A stretch of DNA of 64,000 bases, taken from the NCBI RefSeq assembly GCF_001039475.1, contig NZ_LELK01000001.1, forward strand, positions 1,514,819 to 1,578,818, written 5' to 3'. This document shows, piece by piece, positions 1 through 8,688 of this stretch. The notes below the pieces were generated by a model. It had not been told where the DNA came from. It did no database searches and was given only the letters and a program-made list of their open reading frames with translations. Each line of letters opens with the position of its first letter. Within the stretch, counting starts at the first letter, position 1. Origin of the DNA: Guptibacillus hwajinpoensis. GTDB lineage: Bacteria > Bacillota > Bacilli > Bacillales > Guptibacillaceae. A program made the position numbers and the translations under genes.

Positions 1-138
1 CCTGCAGACCGACACGCTTCACTGAACAATTTGTCATATGACAGATTATCTTCACCTTTATTATAATCCGAAACCGCTTACATTACTAGGTTGTTCAACA
101 CAATGACACAAAAATGAAACCTTCGTCATTTACCTACA

Positions 139-173
139 CAGAGGTTATGATGCAAGCTGCAACATAACCTCTG
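139..173 (-). terminator. Stem-loop downstream of the 76-aa gene
   Basis: The arms CAGAGGTTATG (139-149) and CATAACCTCTG (163-173) pair perfectly around a 13-nt loop. The hairpin lies just past the stop codon of the minus-strand gene that ends at 180. It has no clear U-run, so it may act as a 3' stabiliser rather than a strong terminator. Confidence 0.5.
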
Positions 174-179
174 TTTACC

Positions 180-410
180 TTATCGACCTGTCATATTTTC
201 AATTTCTTGATTTCGCTTTTCTCTCTCTGAATCAGTTGCTAAATCATACTTTTTTAAGAGATGAAACAGCTCATTCAACGCTTCTTGAGAAATCGTTTGT
301 TGAAGAAATTTATAGGTCTTTTGAACAAGCGCATCAGGCATAAAGTCTGATTGATCTTCAAGCTTTGCTAAAACATCCCCATATGAATGATCAATGGTAC
401 ATTTCCCCAC
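180..410 (-). CDS. Small conserved-looking hypothetical protein
   Basis: A 76-aa soluble, charged, probably all-helical protein with no membrane segment or signal peptide. It starts at GTG (408-410), with an AGGGGG ribosome binding site about 9 nt upstream, which supports it as a real gene. The hairpin at 139-173 follows its stop codon. I do not recognise the family; the pattern of short amphipathic helices rich in Leu, Lys and Glu resembles small group-specific Bacillus proteins. No function is assigned, and the upstream neighbour is divergent and unrelated. Confidence 0.6.
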   Translation of the reverse strand: MGKCTIDHSYGDVLAKLEDQSDFMPDALVQKTYKFLQQTISQEALNELFHLLKKYDLATDSEREKRNQEIENMTGR

Positions 411-497
411 GGTGTCGAACCCCCTTTCTCTTATTAAATCTTTGTTTTTGGCTATTCTCGTACAAGTAGTTGGATAAGAGTAATAATTAAAAATGCC

Positions 498-587
498 TTA
501 CTTCTTCTTCGTGAATTTTGCTAACAATAGCGCGAATATAAGTAGAAACACGCCGATTAGCACAACATTATCAGATATCAATTCCAA
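498..587 (-). CDS. Possible 29-aa single-pass membrane peptide
   Basis: A very short frame from TTG (585-587) to TAA (498-500) encodes one hydrophobic helix of about 20 residues followed by a basic tail ending KFTKKK. That layout is typical of small membrane-anchored bacterial peptides. A second in-frame TTG lies two codons downstream. No strong ribosome binding site is visible, so this could be chance. It is the only coding-like content in the 479-bp gap 411-889; the rest of that gap shows nothing recognisable. Confidence 0.3.
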   Translation of the reverse strand: MELISDNVVLIGVFLLIFALLLAKFTKKK

Positions 588-889
588 TTAAGCCCATCTA
601 CCTTTCAAACGAAATGACATTAATAGCAAAAGGATACCATAATCCACTTCAAGATTGCTTTTAATTCCAATTGAACTGATGAAATTCGATCTTTCTCAAC
701 GTCGATTTAAGGAAAATATTGGTCTTTCGACTTCTTCCAATCATTTCCCCGGAAATTGACTATTAATTTACAGAGTCATTCTTTTAAACTAGACAAACCT
801 AATTTTTCTTCCTCGACACCAATAGTCCATTCTTTCAAATAAGCTTGTGTATAATCATTATATAATCTATCAACAGTGGGAGGAATCAT

Positions 890-2164
890 ATGAAAGCTCT
901 TCGTTTGATCTTCTTATTCGCCCTATTATTTCTCGTAACGTCGTGCAGTTTTCTAACGTCTTCCAATTCGTCTGAAGAAGTCGACGCCAAGAAAGAAACA
1001 GAGGACAAGCAGTCAAAATCGTCTAGTGAAATGAGCTCTTTGTTTCAAGAAGGAACATACAAATGGGAAGAGGATAACATGATTTTAGGAGCAATGGACA
1101 TCATCGAGCCGCAAGAAGGCTCATTTTCGTTCATTCTTCAGGCATATGATGGCCTAAATGTTGGAGAGCTGTCAGGTACAGCGGAAGTAGATGGCGACAC
1201 AGCGACGTTCACTGATCCCACTAATGAGAAGTGTAAAGCCACATTCGGTTGGCAACAAAATCAACTTGCAGTTGATACGAGTGAAGCCTGTCAAACGGAA
1301 GAGAACACCGTATCGTTCACAGGCATTTATACATTCATACAAATTGGTAAACAGGAAATATCAAATCCATCTGAGGCTGAGGAAACCACAGAAAGTAACG
1401 GATCCGATTGGCAGGAAGCTCTCTACATCGATGCTAGCTATGACCGAGGGAATCTCAGTATTTCAAACGTTTCAGAGGATTCTTTTCAGTTCAATTTTGA
1501 TATAAGCCATGCTGGTCAGGATGGTGAACTAACAGGAACTGCCGAAATCACTGGGGATGAAGCAACATTTCAGGATAAAGATGATCCAGCTTGTAAAGGA
1601 ACGTTTGCTCTTCTGAATAACGTTGTTACATTTAAAGAAGACTCCTGTATCAATTACCATGGTGCAGGAATAGAGTTTACAGGTAGCTTTACAATGACTG
1701 ACCAGAAACCTTTAACAACTACAAAACCAGATCCATCATGTACTGCTGCTCCATTTCATACTGAACTTCTGAAATTTGCGGAACAAGGTCATTTAAAAGA
1801 CTCTTCTGTTTTCCTGGGGATGACAGAAGATGAGTTGAAACAAGAGAAACCTTCCATGACGTATAACGAGGACCTTTATGAAGGGCTTCCTGGTTTCTTT
1901 GACAATAAATATACGTACTTAACTGTCGATCAAGAGGTCTTCAACCTACGTTATAATGCATTGTCAGAAGGTGAAGCTATTCCTTATTCCGATCTCGTTT
2001 GTCAGTTCGGTGAACCAGACGAAGTGATTTTCAATGAACTTGATAACGTCTATTTTCACGTCTATAACTCCGGAGAGAACAAGCTTTCCTTCGTTTCAGA
2101 TTCTAAAGAAGGCGACATTAAAGCCGTTCAGCTTGAATCGCAACGTAGTAAGTTAGCGCATTAA
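890..2164 (+). CDS. Lipoprotein with an internally duplicated beta-rich domain
   Basis: A 424-aa predicted lipoprotein with a hydrophobic signal peptide and a lipobox ending VTSC at about residue 19. A Ser/Glu/Lys-rich linker follows. Two related modules come next, at about residues 60-150 and 170-275; each has a G-E-L-[ST]-G-T-A-E turn, a following x-F-x-D-x-x-x-x-x-C-K-[AG]-T-F segment and a second Cys, suggesting one disulfide per repeat. A C-terminal region (about 285-424) contains an FLGMTEDEL motif reminiscent of extracellular bacterial modules. The start has a GGGAGG ribosome binding site. It is probably displayed on the outer face of the membrane. Function unknown; it is monocistronic and ends at a strong hairpin. 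Confidence 0.8.
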   Translation: MKALRLIFLFALLFLVTSCSFLTSSNSSEEVDAKKETEDKQSKSSSEMSSLFQEGTYKWEEDNMILGAMDIIEPQEGSFSFILQAYDGLNVGELSGTAEVDGDTATFTDPTNEKCKATFGWQQNQLAVDTSEACQTEENTVSFTGIYTFIQIGKQEISNPSEAEETTESNGSDWQEALYIDASYDRGNLSISNVSEDSFQFNFDISHAGQDGELTGTAEITGDEATFQDKDDPACKGTFALLNNVVTFKEDSCINYHGAGIEFTGSFTMTDQKPLTTTKPDPSCTAAPFHTELLKFAEQGHLKDSSVFLGMTEDELKQEKPSMTYNEDLYEGLPGFFDNKYTYLTVDQEVFNLRYNALSEGEAIPYSDLVCQFGEPDEVIFNELDNVYFHVYNSGENKLSFVSDSKEGDIKAVQLESQRSKLAH

Positions 2165-2170
2165 TTATCA

Positions 2171-2206
2171 GAAGAAGCCAGATGATAACCATCATCTGGC
2201 TTCTTC
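2171..2206. terminator. Bidirectional terminator
   Basis: A perfect 16-bp inverted repeat (2171-2186 and 2191-2206) with a 4-nt AACC loop lies between the convergent lipoprotein gene and the cell-wall subtilase gene. It can serve both strands, although the U-tracts are short. Confidence 0.8.
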
Positions 2207-2224
2207 TTTGTCATACGATTTACA

Positions 2225-5200
2225 CTATTCAACTAATGATTGCACTAGTTCATCTGATAAGGCAATCTTTCCACCAACAATGTAATATTTATCAGCAAAA
2301 GCGCCATACTTCGAAATTGTTTTCTTTGTTGTCGCCTGCGCTTGTGTCGCATGTGTTAAAAGAACTGGGGCTCCTTTAGATGCAGCTAAAGCAGATCCCG
2401 ATAGTGCGTCTGGATAATTACTTCCAGTAGCAATCAGAGGTGTTGCCATGTTCAGCTTACCTGCAAAGTAGTGAATCACGTTACTATTTGTTTCGTAGCG
2501 ATCGTTCCCGCTAATTCGCACGTATTTCCCAAGACTTTTCGCTACACTATTTGGTATTGCTGTTGTTCCCCCAATGACGAAAAACTCGTTCATCGAAGAT
2601 GTTTTCACATAGTTCCCTACCGAATCTGGAAGCGAACTTTTCTTTGTTAATAGAATTGGCATGTTAAGTGATGCCGCAATTGGGGCTATAGAAAGAGCAT
2701 CAGCAAAACCTGCTCCTGTTGTAACAACTGCCTTCTCAGATTTCCCTAGCTGTTTCGCAACATTAACAGACGTTTCATATCGATCACTTCCGCTAATTCG
2801 CTTAAATGTAATGCTAAGACTTTTCAGCTGTTTTTCAACATTCGTTGTAATTGCTGATTTACCACCTACTAGAATAACTTGCTCCACGCCAAGTCGATCG
2901 AGTTCCTTCATAACAGACTCTGGTAACGCATTCGTGTCTGTTAATAGGAGCGGTGCTTTGTTTCGATGAGCAAGTGGTGTTGCGCTAAGCGCATCTGGAT
3001 AATTTCGACCAGTGGCAATAACAGCAACGTTTGACTTTTTCCACCCTTTCTTCGAAACGTTCACTGCTGTTTCATAACGATTGGCACCTGAAATTCGCTC
3101 CATTGCCGCTTTCGTCCCATCTATAGCACGAACTGCACCAAATGCATCCAATCTCCCCCATCCGGAAACAAGATCGTATCCCGGAACTGGCTCCTCAAAC
3201 GGATAAGGCTCTTCCCCTTCATAGTAATACTCTTCATAATCACTGTAAGGATTATCTTGTTCATCAAAAACAACATCGATCGCTGTCTCAGTTAGAATCT
3301 CTTGTATTTCACCTGGTGTTAGTTCTGGTTTTTGTGAAAGTAATAATCCCGCAACAGCTGATACGTGAGGGGTAGCCATCGACGTTCCAGACATATAAGA
3401 AACATGACCATCAGGCATAATCGATGGAATATCTGTCCCAGGGGCTACTAAATCCAAGCCAGATCCATAATTTGAATAGTCCGAGACGATATCGAGACGA
3501 TTTGTTGCACCGACTGATATCGTATACTTTGAAGATGCTGGATAAGAAAGTTCCTCAAACCCATCATTTCCACTTGCTGCGATCACTGTTACACCGTGAT
3601 CGTTTGCATACTTTAGGGCATATTCAATTACGCGACTATAAGATCCCCCAAGGCTAAGGTTAATGACTTGAGCACCTTGATCTACTGCATATTTAATACC
3701 ATATGCAATCTGCTCGGTATCTCCAGATCCTGAAGCATCAAGCACTTTAACTGGCATAATCGTAGCATGTGAATTGAGTCCTGCCATTGAAAAATGGTTA
3801 TTAGCTTCGGCTGCTATAATTCCGGATACGTGAGTACCATGTCCATTGTCATCCATTGCATTCGAGCTTCGATCGATATAATTATAAGCGCTACTCGTAT
3901 CAACTGATGAGCTTAAGTCTGCTAACGTGTTATCAACACCTGTGTCGACAACGGCAATGACTGTGTTTTTCAACTTTTTTCCAATCATCCATTTTTGCAA
4001 CTCTTCGAATTGAACATCTACTCCACTCATTCCACCGTCACTGCCACTGTTATGAAGTGACCATTGATAAGAGTAGTGACGATCTTCAGTGAAAATAGAG
4101 TACTGTTGAACAGGTTCAACGAAATCCACTTGTGGAAGCTTCGAAATTTTATTTGAAGTAGTTTCAAGTGATTTTGCTGATGATTGATCCATTTCCATCA
4201 CATACATATTTGCAAACCCTGCTCCGTTCGCTTTAAGCGGGTCGATTGCATGAACACCATATGACTGTGCTTTTGAAGTAATACTTGAAACCTTCTGATC
4301 GTCCTTCAACTTCACAATCACACGATTACCAGCCTTTGGTGTTGCATAACCAGTATTTGTAAGAATAGACGAAATCGTTGATTGAGTTAGATTTGTAATT
4401 CCAACGCTCTTCGCAGTTGTTTGGATTTGCTTTTGAAGGAAAGCAGGTACAGAATCATGCGCTGTTTCATACAACCTGTTGATTGCATTTTGATCTTGCT
4501 GCGTCACTTTATACGTACTTGCACTTCCATGTTCAGCTACATCTCGGAATAAGTCCTTTAGTTGAACTAAGTCATGATAGACATTTTCTCTCATCGACTT
4601 ACTAAAAACCATTTTGGCACTAATAAACGGTGCACTCTTATAATAAAGCCCTGATAAATTCTTACCTTTGTCTGTTTGAGATAGAACGGTTTCACGTATC
4701 GTCCGAAGATCTTTGAGAATAACCTCACCATTCTCACGTTCATTCGTGCTAAGCTCTGCTGGACATTCTTCTGTCATAACATAATCTGATGGTGCAAGCG
4801 TAACACCGTCGTAAGATAAGGTATAGGCTCCGCTTATTTCACTTTCTATTTCCTCAAACTCTTCTCCACCATAGTGTTCAACCTTTATGTAATAAGGGCC
4901 GATCCATGCTAAAGGAAAATCGATCATTGCAGGTTCATTTTCAAATGAATATCCCATATAACGATCAAAAGCACGGTTGTCTACAGCATTCTCAAGGCTT
5001 GAGTAGACTGTAACGTTTAACTCCTGCTCTGACGTAAGCTTCATCCTGAAATGAGTATAGTCTTTAATATCTGATTCGGAAGGATGGACTACGTACCAGT
5101 GAACCTGCTCACTGTCATTAAAACTCCCTTCAATAGGGGTTGAACTTGTTAATGTGACCTCATTCTCTGGTACATTTCCAGTTGCACCCTGAACTTGTTT

Positions 5201-5269
5201 CACGGGGAACTGACTGAAAAGCATTGTGAAAATCATAACGACGACCAAGACGCTACTAATCTTCTTCAT
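2225..5269 (-). CDS. Cell-wall-associated subtilisin-like serine protease with CWB2 repeats
   Basis: A 1014-aa secreted S8-family protease. The chosen ATG (5267-5269) begins MKKISS, has GGAGG at 5276-5280 and opens a classical signal peptide; the longer frame adds 37 residues without signal character. From the N-terminus there are a beta-rich pre-domain (about 35-160), a helical region, an inhibitor-I9-like prodomain (about 315-390) and the catalytic domain (about 410-715). The visible triad is Asp442 (VVDTG), His477 (NGHGTH) and Ser630 (SGTSMATPH). A Tyr/Glu-rich insert precedes three cell wall binding type 2 repeats (about 723-1014), each starting RISGxxRYET, which in this family bind secondary wall polymers. 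It is likely retained in the wall for protein maturation or turnover. It is transcribed alone. Confidence 0.92.
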   Translation of the reverse strand: MKKISSVLVVVMIFTMLFSQFPVKQVQGATGNVPENEVTLTSSTPIEGSFNDSEQVHWYVVHPSESDIKDYTHFRMKLTSEQELNVTVYSSLENAVDNRAFDRYMGYSFENEPAMIDFPLAWIGPYYIKVEHYGGEEFEEIESEISGAYTLSYDGVTLAPSDYVMTEECPAELSTNERENGEVILKDLRTIRETVLSQTDKGKNLSGLYYKSAPFISAKMVFSKSMRENVYHDLVQLKDLFRDVAEHGSASTYKVTQQDQNAINRLYETAHDSVPAFLQKQIQTTAKSVGITNLTQSTISSILTNTGYATPKAGNRVIVKLKDDQKVSSITSKAQSYGVHAIDPLKANGAGFANMYVMEMDQSSAKSLETTSNKISKLPQVDFVEPVQQYSIFTEDRHYSYQWSLHNSGSDGGMSGVDVQFEELQKWMIGKKLKNTVIAVVDTGVDNTLADLSSSVDTSSAYNYIDRSSNAMDDNGHGTHVSGIIAAEANNHFSMAGLNSHATIMPVKVLDASGSGDTEQIAYGIKYAVDQGAQVINLSLGGSYSRVIEYALKYANDHGVTVIAASGNDGFEELSYPASSKYTISVGATNRLDIVSDYSNYGSGLDLVAPGTDIPSIMPDGHVSYMSGTSMATPHVSAVAGLLLSQKPELTPGEIQEILTETAIDVVFDEQDNPYSDYEEYYYEGEEPYPFEEPVPGYDLVSGWGRLDAFGAVRAIDGTKAAMERISGANRYETAVNVSKKGWKKSNVAVIATGRNYPDALSATPLAHRNKAPLLLTDTNALPESVMKELDRLGVEQVILVGGKSAITTNVEKQLKSLSITFKRISGSDRYETSVNVAKQLGKSEKAVVTTGAGFADALSIAPIAASLNMPILLTKKSSLPDSVGNYVKTSSMNEFFVIGGTTAIPNSVAKSLGKYVRISGNDRYETNSNVIHYFAGKLNMATPLIATGSNYPDALSGSALAASKGAPVLLTHATQAQATTKKTISKYGAFADKYYIVGGKIALSDELVQSLVE

Positions 5270-5602
5270 CCTAAACCTCCATCTAATAGATTCAATATAC
5301 AAATCTATTAAATCACAAATCGGATGAAAATGGTGGAAAATTTTTCTACAAAATGGAACATAAAGGATGTCGGAATTCACATAGAATAATGCTTACTAAA
5401 TACCTCAGCAAAATTGTTACTATTTCTACAATAAAAAGTGATCTATTCTCTAAAAAGAAACGTTATTCTAAAAGGGTATTATTAAGAAGATTGTTGTCTT
5501 TGTAAAAAGTTTAGTATTATAAACCTCAATTCATCACAATCACTACTCTTATAGCAACGATGTTTACGAATACACCCTTCTATTAAAAATGGAGGCGATA
5601 AA

Positions 5603-6172
5603 TTGTTACCAAATGCACGAAAAAAACAAATTTTAACTTGGCTCAAAAACGAAAAGGCGCTTAAAATCTCAGAGATTAGCAAACGACTTAATGTCTCAGA
5701 AATGACAATTTATCGTGACGTTAAACCATTAATTGAACTGAACCACGCACTGAAAATACCAAATGGAATCGGATTACCGAACCCTCCAAGGCGTCGGGAA
5801 GGTGAATGTCCCTCTTGTTTGAAACCTGTACATACTAGATTATCTTTTGAAATAAGTTTCGATAAGAAACAATTAGAAACTTTCTGCTGCGCTCGCTGCG
5901 GATTGATGCGCTACAATGATACGAAAGAGGATGTCACTCAAGTCATTTGCAAAGATTATTTAACGGATAAACCAATCGATGCAACAGGTGCAACCTACCT
6001 ATTACATTCAGATCTTAACCTCAATTGCTGTCAGCAGCAGATTATTACATTTGCGTCACGTATACATGCGAGACAATTCCAAACAGGATTTGGTGGAGAT
6101 GTCTATCATTATGAAGAAGCAATCAGAATCCTTACCTTTGAAATGGATGGAAACGCCAGTCAAAGAAACTGA
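5603..6172 (+). CDS. ycnK: YcnK-like copper-responsive DeoR-type transcriptional regulator
   Basis: A 189-aa protein starting at TTG with a GGAGG ribosome binding site 7 nt upstream. Residues 1-60 form a DeoR-type winged helix-turn-helix (SEISKRLNVSEMTIYRD). Next come a Cys-rich segment with two CxxC pairs (CPSC and CARC, plus an adjacent Cys) and a C-terminal NosL-like domain (about 125-180). This architecture and length match B. subtilis YcnK, which represses copper uptake genes when copper is sufficient. Here ycnJ/ycnI-type uptake genes are not adjacent, so its target must lie elsewhere or have been lost. The family call rests on architecture; the copper role is inferred from the homologue. 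Confidence 0.8.
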   Translation: MLPNARKKQILTWLKNEKALKISEISKRLNVSEMTIYRDVKPLIELNHALKIPNGIGLPNPPRRREGECPSCLKPVHTRLSFEISFDKKQLETFCCARCGLMRYNDTKEDVTQVICKDYLTDKPIDATGATYLLHSDLNLNCCQQQIITFASRIHARQFQTGFGGDVYHYEEAIRILTFEMDGNASQRN

Positions 6173-6198
6173 AGACGCAAAATCATTCTAACCATATA

Positions 6199-6238
6199 CA
6201 CAAAGAAAGAAGCGGCATTCACCGCTTCTTTCTTTGTG
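6199..6238. terminator. Bidirectional terminator
   Basis: A 17-bp stem (6199-6215 and 6222-6238) with a 6-nt loop. The arms are rich in A/G and T/C, so a U-rich 3' side forms in either direction. It separates the convergent ycnK-like and DUF1801 genes. Confidence 0.85.
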
Positions 6239-6239
6239 C

Positions 6240-6668
6240 TCATTTTATACCATCAGGATATGTCTTCTTTAGAAACACGACTGACTCATCGATTAATTGT
6301 TTCAATACTTCTTCATCAATATCAGCTACTTTATTAATATACACACAAGCTTTACCCGCTTTATGTTTACCGAACTTCTCTAACAACTGATTTCGTTCTG
6401 AATCCCCAGTAGCAAAATACAAACTGATTTTTGCTTTGCGTGGTGAGAAACCGACAAGTGGCGCATCCCCTTCATGACCTGAATCGTATTTGTAATGATA
6501 AGAACCAAATCCAATAATACTTGGCCCCCACATCTTAGCTTCATGTCCTGTTGTTTCAGTAAATAGATCTAACAGCCGATAAGCATCTTCACGCTTTTTA
6601 GAAGAATCTACATTCTCGATAAATTCAAGAACACTATTGTCTGTTTCTTTTGTTTTCAGTTCATACAT
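6240..6668 (-). CDS. DUF1801 domain protein (YdhG-like)
   Basis: A 142-aa cytoplasmic protein of the DUF1801 family, recognised from the order of the conserved segments: a helical N-terminus, WGPSIIGFGSYHYKYDSG, then SPRKAKISLYF. Biochemical function is not established for the family. The ATG at 6666-6668 is preferred over the TTG at 6672-6674, because AAGGAG lies 9 nt from the ATG but only 3 nt from the TTG. It stands alone and shares a terminator with the convergent regulator. Confidence 0.85.
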   Translation of the reverse strand: MYELKTKETDNSVLEFIENVDSSKKREDAYRLLDLFTETTGHEAKMWGPSIIGFGSYHYKYDSGHEGDAPLVGFSPRKAKISLYFATGDSERNQLLEKFGKHKAGKACVYINKVADIDEEVLKQLIDESVVFLKKTYPDGIK

Positions 6669-6744
6669 GCCCAATATCTCCTTCCGTTTTTCTATGCCTC
6701 ATTACTTTAGAATACCACGTCAACGATGCAACTCCTTTAAATAA

Positions 6745-6860
6745 GAACCTTTTCGTAGACGTTGTTGCTTATAGATAAGTGGTTAATTTCCGCTCCAATT
6801 AGCGAAGTTTGGTTTTCTAAACAAAAACCTTTAAAAGCAACAATCTTTTAGTAAAGACCC
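6745..6860. mobile_element. MITE-like element, family A, core-deleted copy
   Basis: A 116-bp element in the 372-bp gap between the DUF1801 and M50 genes. Its ends are inverted repeats of about 24 bp (6745-6768 degraded, 6837-6860 well preserved), matching the ends of the elements at 42.7 and 59.7 kb. The flanks are TTAAATAA (6737-6744) and ATAAATAA (6861-6868), 7 of 8 bases identical, consistent with an old 8-bp target duplication. TTCCGCTCC occurs once (6788-6796) where the 42.7-kb copy carries it twice around a GC-rich core, so this copy lacks exactly that core. The rest of the gap shows nothing recognisable. Confidence 0.7.
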
Positions 6861-7040
6861 ATAAATAAGCAGAATAACTTACCACAATTTTAAACATATA
6901 ACCAAAAGTATATCCCGCTTATTTCTTTTATTACGGTTTCATGTTTATTCCTCAAAATGAGTTAGTTAGAAGCCAAATCGGGAACGTTCTGTTCAAGAGT
7001 CACCATCAACAATAAGATAAAACATCACGGAGGTTTAACA

Positions 7041-7520
7041 ATGTTTACCTTAAATGACATCCCAATGTTTTTCGTGAATTTCTTCGTTATTTTGCCAATT
7101 GTAACGCTTGTTCACGAAGCTGGTCACGTGTTAATTGCAAGAGTCTTCGGTGGGAAAGTTAAATTCTGTATCGGTACAGGGCGCACCCTGTTTCAAATAG
7201 GACAGTTAGAAATAAAAAGAAAGTATTTTATGGAGGGCTGGTGTCAGTATGAAGAGTTGAAATACAACAAAACATGGGCACATATCGCCATTTATTTAGG
7301 TGGGAGTCTCTTTAATCTCATCGTAATACTTACAATTAACTATTTAATTGTTTCCGAAATCATGCCAGTGACTCTCTTTTTCTATCAATTCACGTATTTC
7401 TCGATCTACTTTATCTTCTTTTCTCTCTTGCCATTTCGAAATGACGATGGTCGTCCAAGTGATGGTATGGCTGTATTGGATGTTCTTCGATACGGAAAAT
7501 CTGCTGATCCAATTGATTGA
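7041..7520 (+). CDS. M50-type (site-2-protease-like) membrane metallopeptidase
   Basis: A 159-aa membrane protein with the zinc-binding motif HEAGH (about residues 25-29) in the first hydrophobic segment. Two more membrane segments (about 78-105 and 110-135) are followed by LPFRNDDGRPSDG, which corresponds to the second M50 motif region with a metal-binding Asp. The length suits the minimal M50 family without a PDZ domain. It probably cleaves within the membrane; the substrate is unknown. GGAGG lies upstream of the ATG. It is monocistronic with its own terminator. A non-proteolytic, M50-like role cannot be excluded. Confidence 0.75.
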   Translation: MFTLNDIPMFFVNFFVILPIVTLVHEAGHVLIARVFGGKVKFCIGTGRTLFQIGQLEIKRKYFMEGWCQYEELKYNKTWAHIAIYLGGSLFNLIVILTINYLIVSEIMPVTLFFYQFTYFSIYFIFFSLLPFRNDDGRPSDGMAVLDVLRYGKSADPID

Positions 7521-7526
7521 TACAAA

Positions 7527-7561
7527 AACGTGTAGAGGGATGGCACATCCCTCTACACGTT
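7527..7561 (+). terminator. Rho-independent terminator
   Basis: A perfect 16-bp stem (7527-7542 and 7546-7561) with a 3-nt loop directly follows the M50 gene stop. It also lies just past the stop of the convergent yuiD-like gene and could serve both. Confidence 0.85.
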
Positions 7562-7581
7562 CTACCATTTATAGTCTATAA

Positions 7582-8055
7582 CTAATCTTCTCTATTCTCA
7601 AATTTTGCAGAAACAAAACCTAATACTGAACCAAGAATCGCACCGCCAAGTACTTCGATCGGTTGATGACCTAGGAACTCGTTTAATTCTTTTTCTCTTT
7701 CTACAAATTCAAAGCTTGGAAAATCTCCTGAGAGGGAAGCGAAACTATCTTCCAATTCATTGACAAGGCGTGCAATTTCGCCTGTATGTCGGCGAATTCC
7801 CTGCGCATCATACATTACGATCACACCAAATATCGCTGCAAGGGCTGTTTCAGTATGGCGTGATCCTTTATTTGCAGCAATATATGTTGCTAGTGCTGAC
7901 ACGCCAGCTGAATGGGAACTCGGCATGCCACCTGTTGTTGCTACCTGCTTCACATCCCACTCACCTGTCACCTTTTTATGTGTTAGGATCTTTAACCCCT
8001 GTGCAATTGCAATCGACGAGATTGCTGTTAGAATTCCTCTGTTCATCTTTTGCAT
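7582..8055 (-). CDS. yuiD: YuiD-like divergent PAP2 (DUF212) membrane protein
   Basis: A 157-aa protein of the DUF212/divergent PAP2 family. The motif GGMPSSHSAGVSALA (about residues 42-56) corresponds to the PAP2 phosphatase SGH region, and IRRHTGE supplies a second His-containing segment. Hydrophobic stretches at the N-terminus, around 50-85 and at the C-terminus suggest a membrane location. The ATG at 8053-8055 has GTGGAGG 8 nt upstream; the longer GTG start would use the ribosome binding site itself as codons. B. subtilis YuiD has nearly the same length. The substrate is not established. Confidence 0.88.
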   Translation of the reverse strand: MQKMNRGILTAISSIAIAQGLKILTHKKVTGEWDVKQVATTGGMPSSHSAGVSALATYIAANKGSRHTETALAAIFGVIVMYDAQGIRRHTGEIARLVNELEDSFASLSGDFPSFEFVEREKELNEFLGHQPIEVLGGAILGSVLGFVSAKFENRED

Positions 8056-8177
8056 TATTTCATCCTCCACTTCGCAATCGTTTCTATCATAATGCTTCTT
8101 TTATCCCATTACCCTAAGTGGAGAATTTTATTCAAATGAGCAAGTTATTTCATGATGAATTTACTAGTTTGAATACT

Positions 8178-8519
8178 TCAATTCTTAAAATCTTGAATTT
8201 GGAAATAAGCCAAAATCAATCCTATTAGAAACCAAATTGTAGCAACACTAATCACCAATAGCTCTTTCCACACTTCCTTTATTATTCGTCGACGAGACAA
8301 CTGACTCTCACCCATTACCTCGACTGATTGAAAAGGCATACGTAGCAATAGACTCATGAGATACATGAAGAAATTCATTAGCCCTCTATGATTTGATACC
8401 ATCGCTAATCTGTAAAAAATGTAAAATAGCATGATGCTAACGATGAATAGATAGATCATAGAAGCAATAAACGTATAAAATTCAACTTGAGCAAGATCTT
8501 TTGCTTCTGGAAAAAACAT
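8178..8519 (-). CDS. Unrecognised small membrane protein
   Basis: A 113-aa protein with two clear hydrophobic segments (about residues 14-40 and 85-107), a shorter hydrophobic stretch around 48-60 and a basic, Arg-rich stretch (SRRRI) between. I do not recognise the family. The ATG has a weak ribosome binding site. It stands alone between yuiD and the threonine-synthase-like gene. Confidence 0.65.
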   Translation of the reverse strand: MFFPEAKDLAQVEFYTFIASMIYLFIVSIMLFYIFYRLAMVSNHRGLMNFFMYLMSLLLRMPFQSVEVMGESQLSRRRIIKEVWKELLVISVATIWFLIGLILAYFQIQDFKN

Positions 8520-8644
8520 TGAATCACTTCTTTCACGAACGATTGGTCTAATGGTTAGTGTAACAAAATCACTTTCTGATCTTTCATAGAAGATTTCTCC
8601 AGTACCTTAACAACTTAATATCTATATATTTTTTCTATCAAAAA

Positions 8645-8671
8645 AACCCCACTGATCACATCAGCGGGGTC
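8645..8671 (-). terminator. Rho-independent terminator of the cys operon region
   Basis: On the minus strand ACCCCGCTGA pairs with TCAGTGGGGT, followed by a run of seven T. It terminates the gene ending at 8689. Confidence 0.85.
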
Positions 8672-8688
8672 AAATTATCTACTAAGCT

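Noticed and set aside
5482-5500. AGAAGATTGTTGTCTTT as a further family A MITE end
   Set aside because: Only a short internal stretch resembles the terminal repeat; the GGCTCTTTTC start is missing and no partner end exists.
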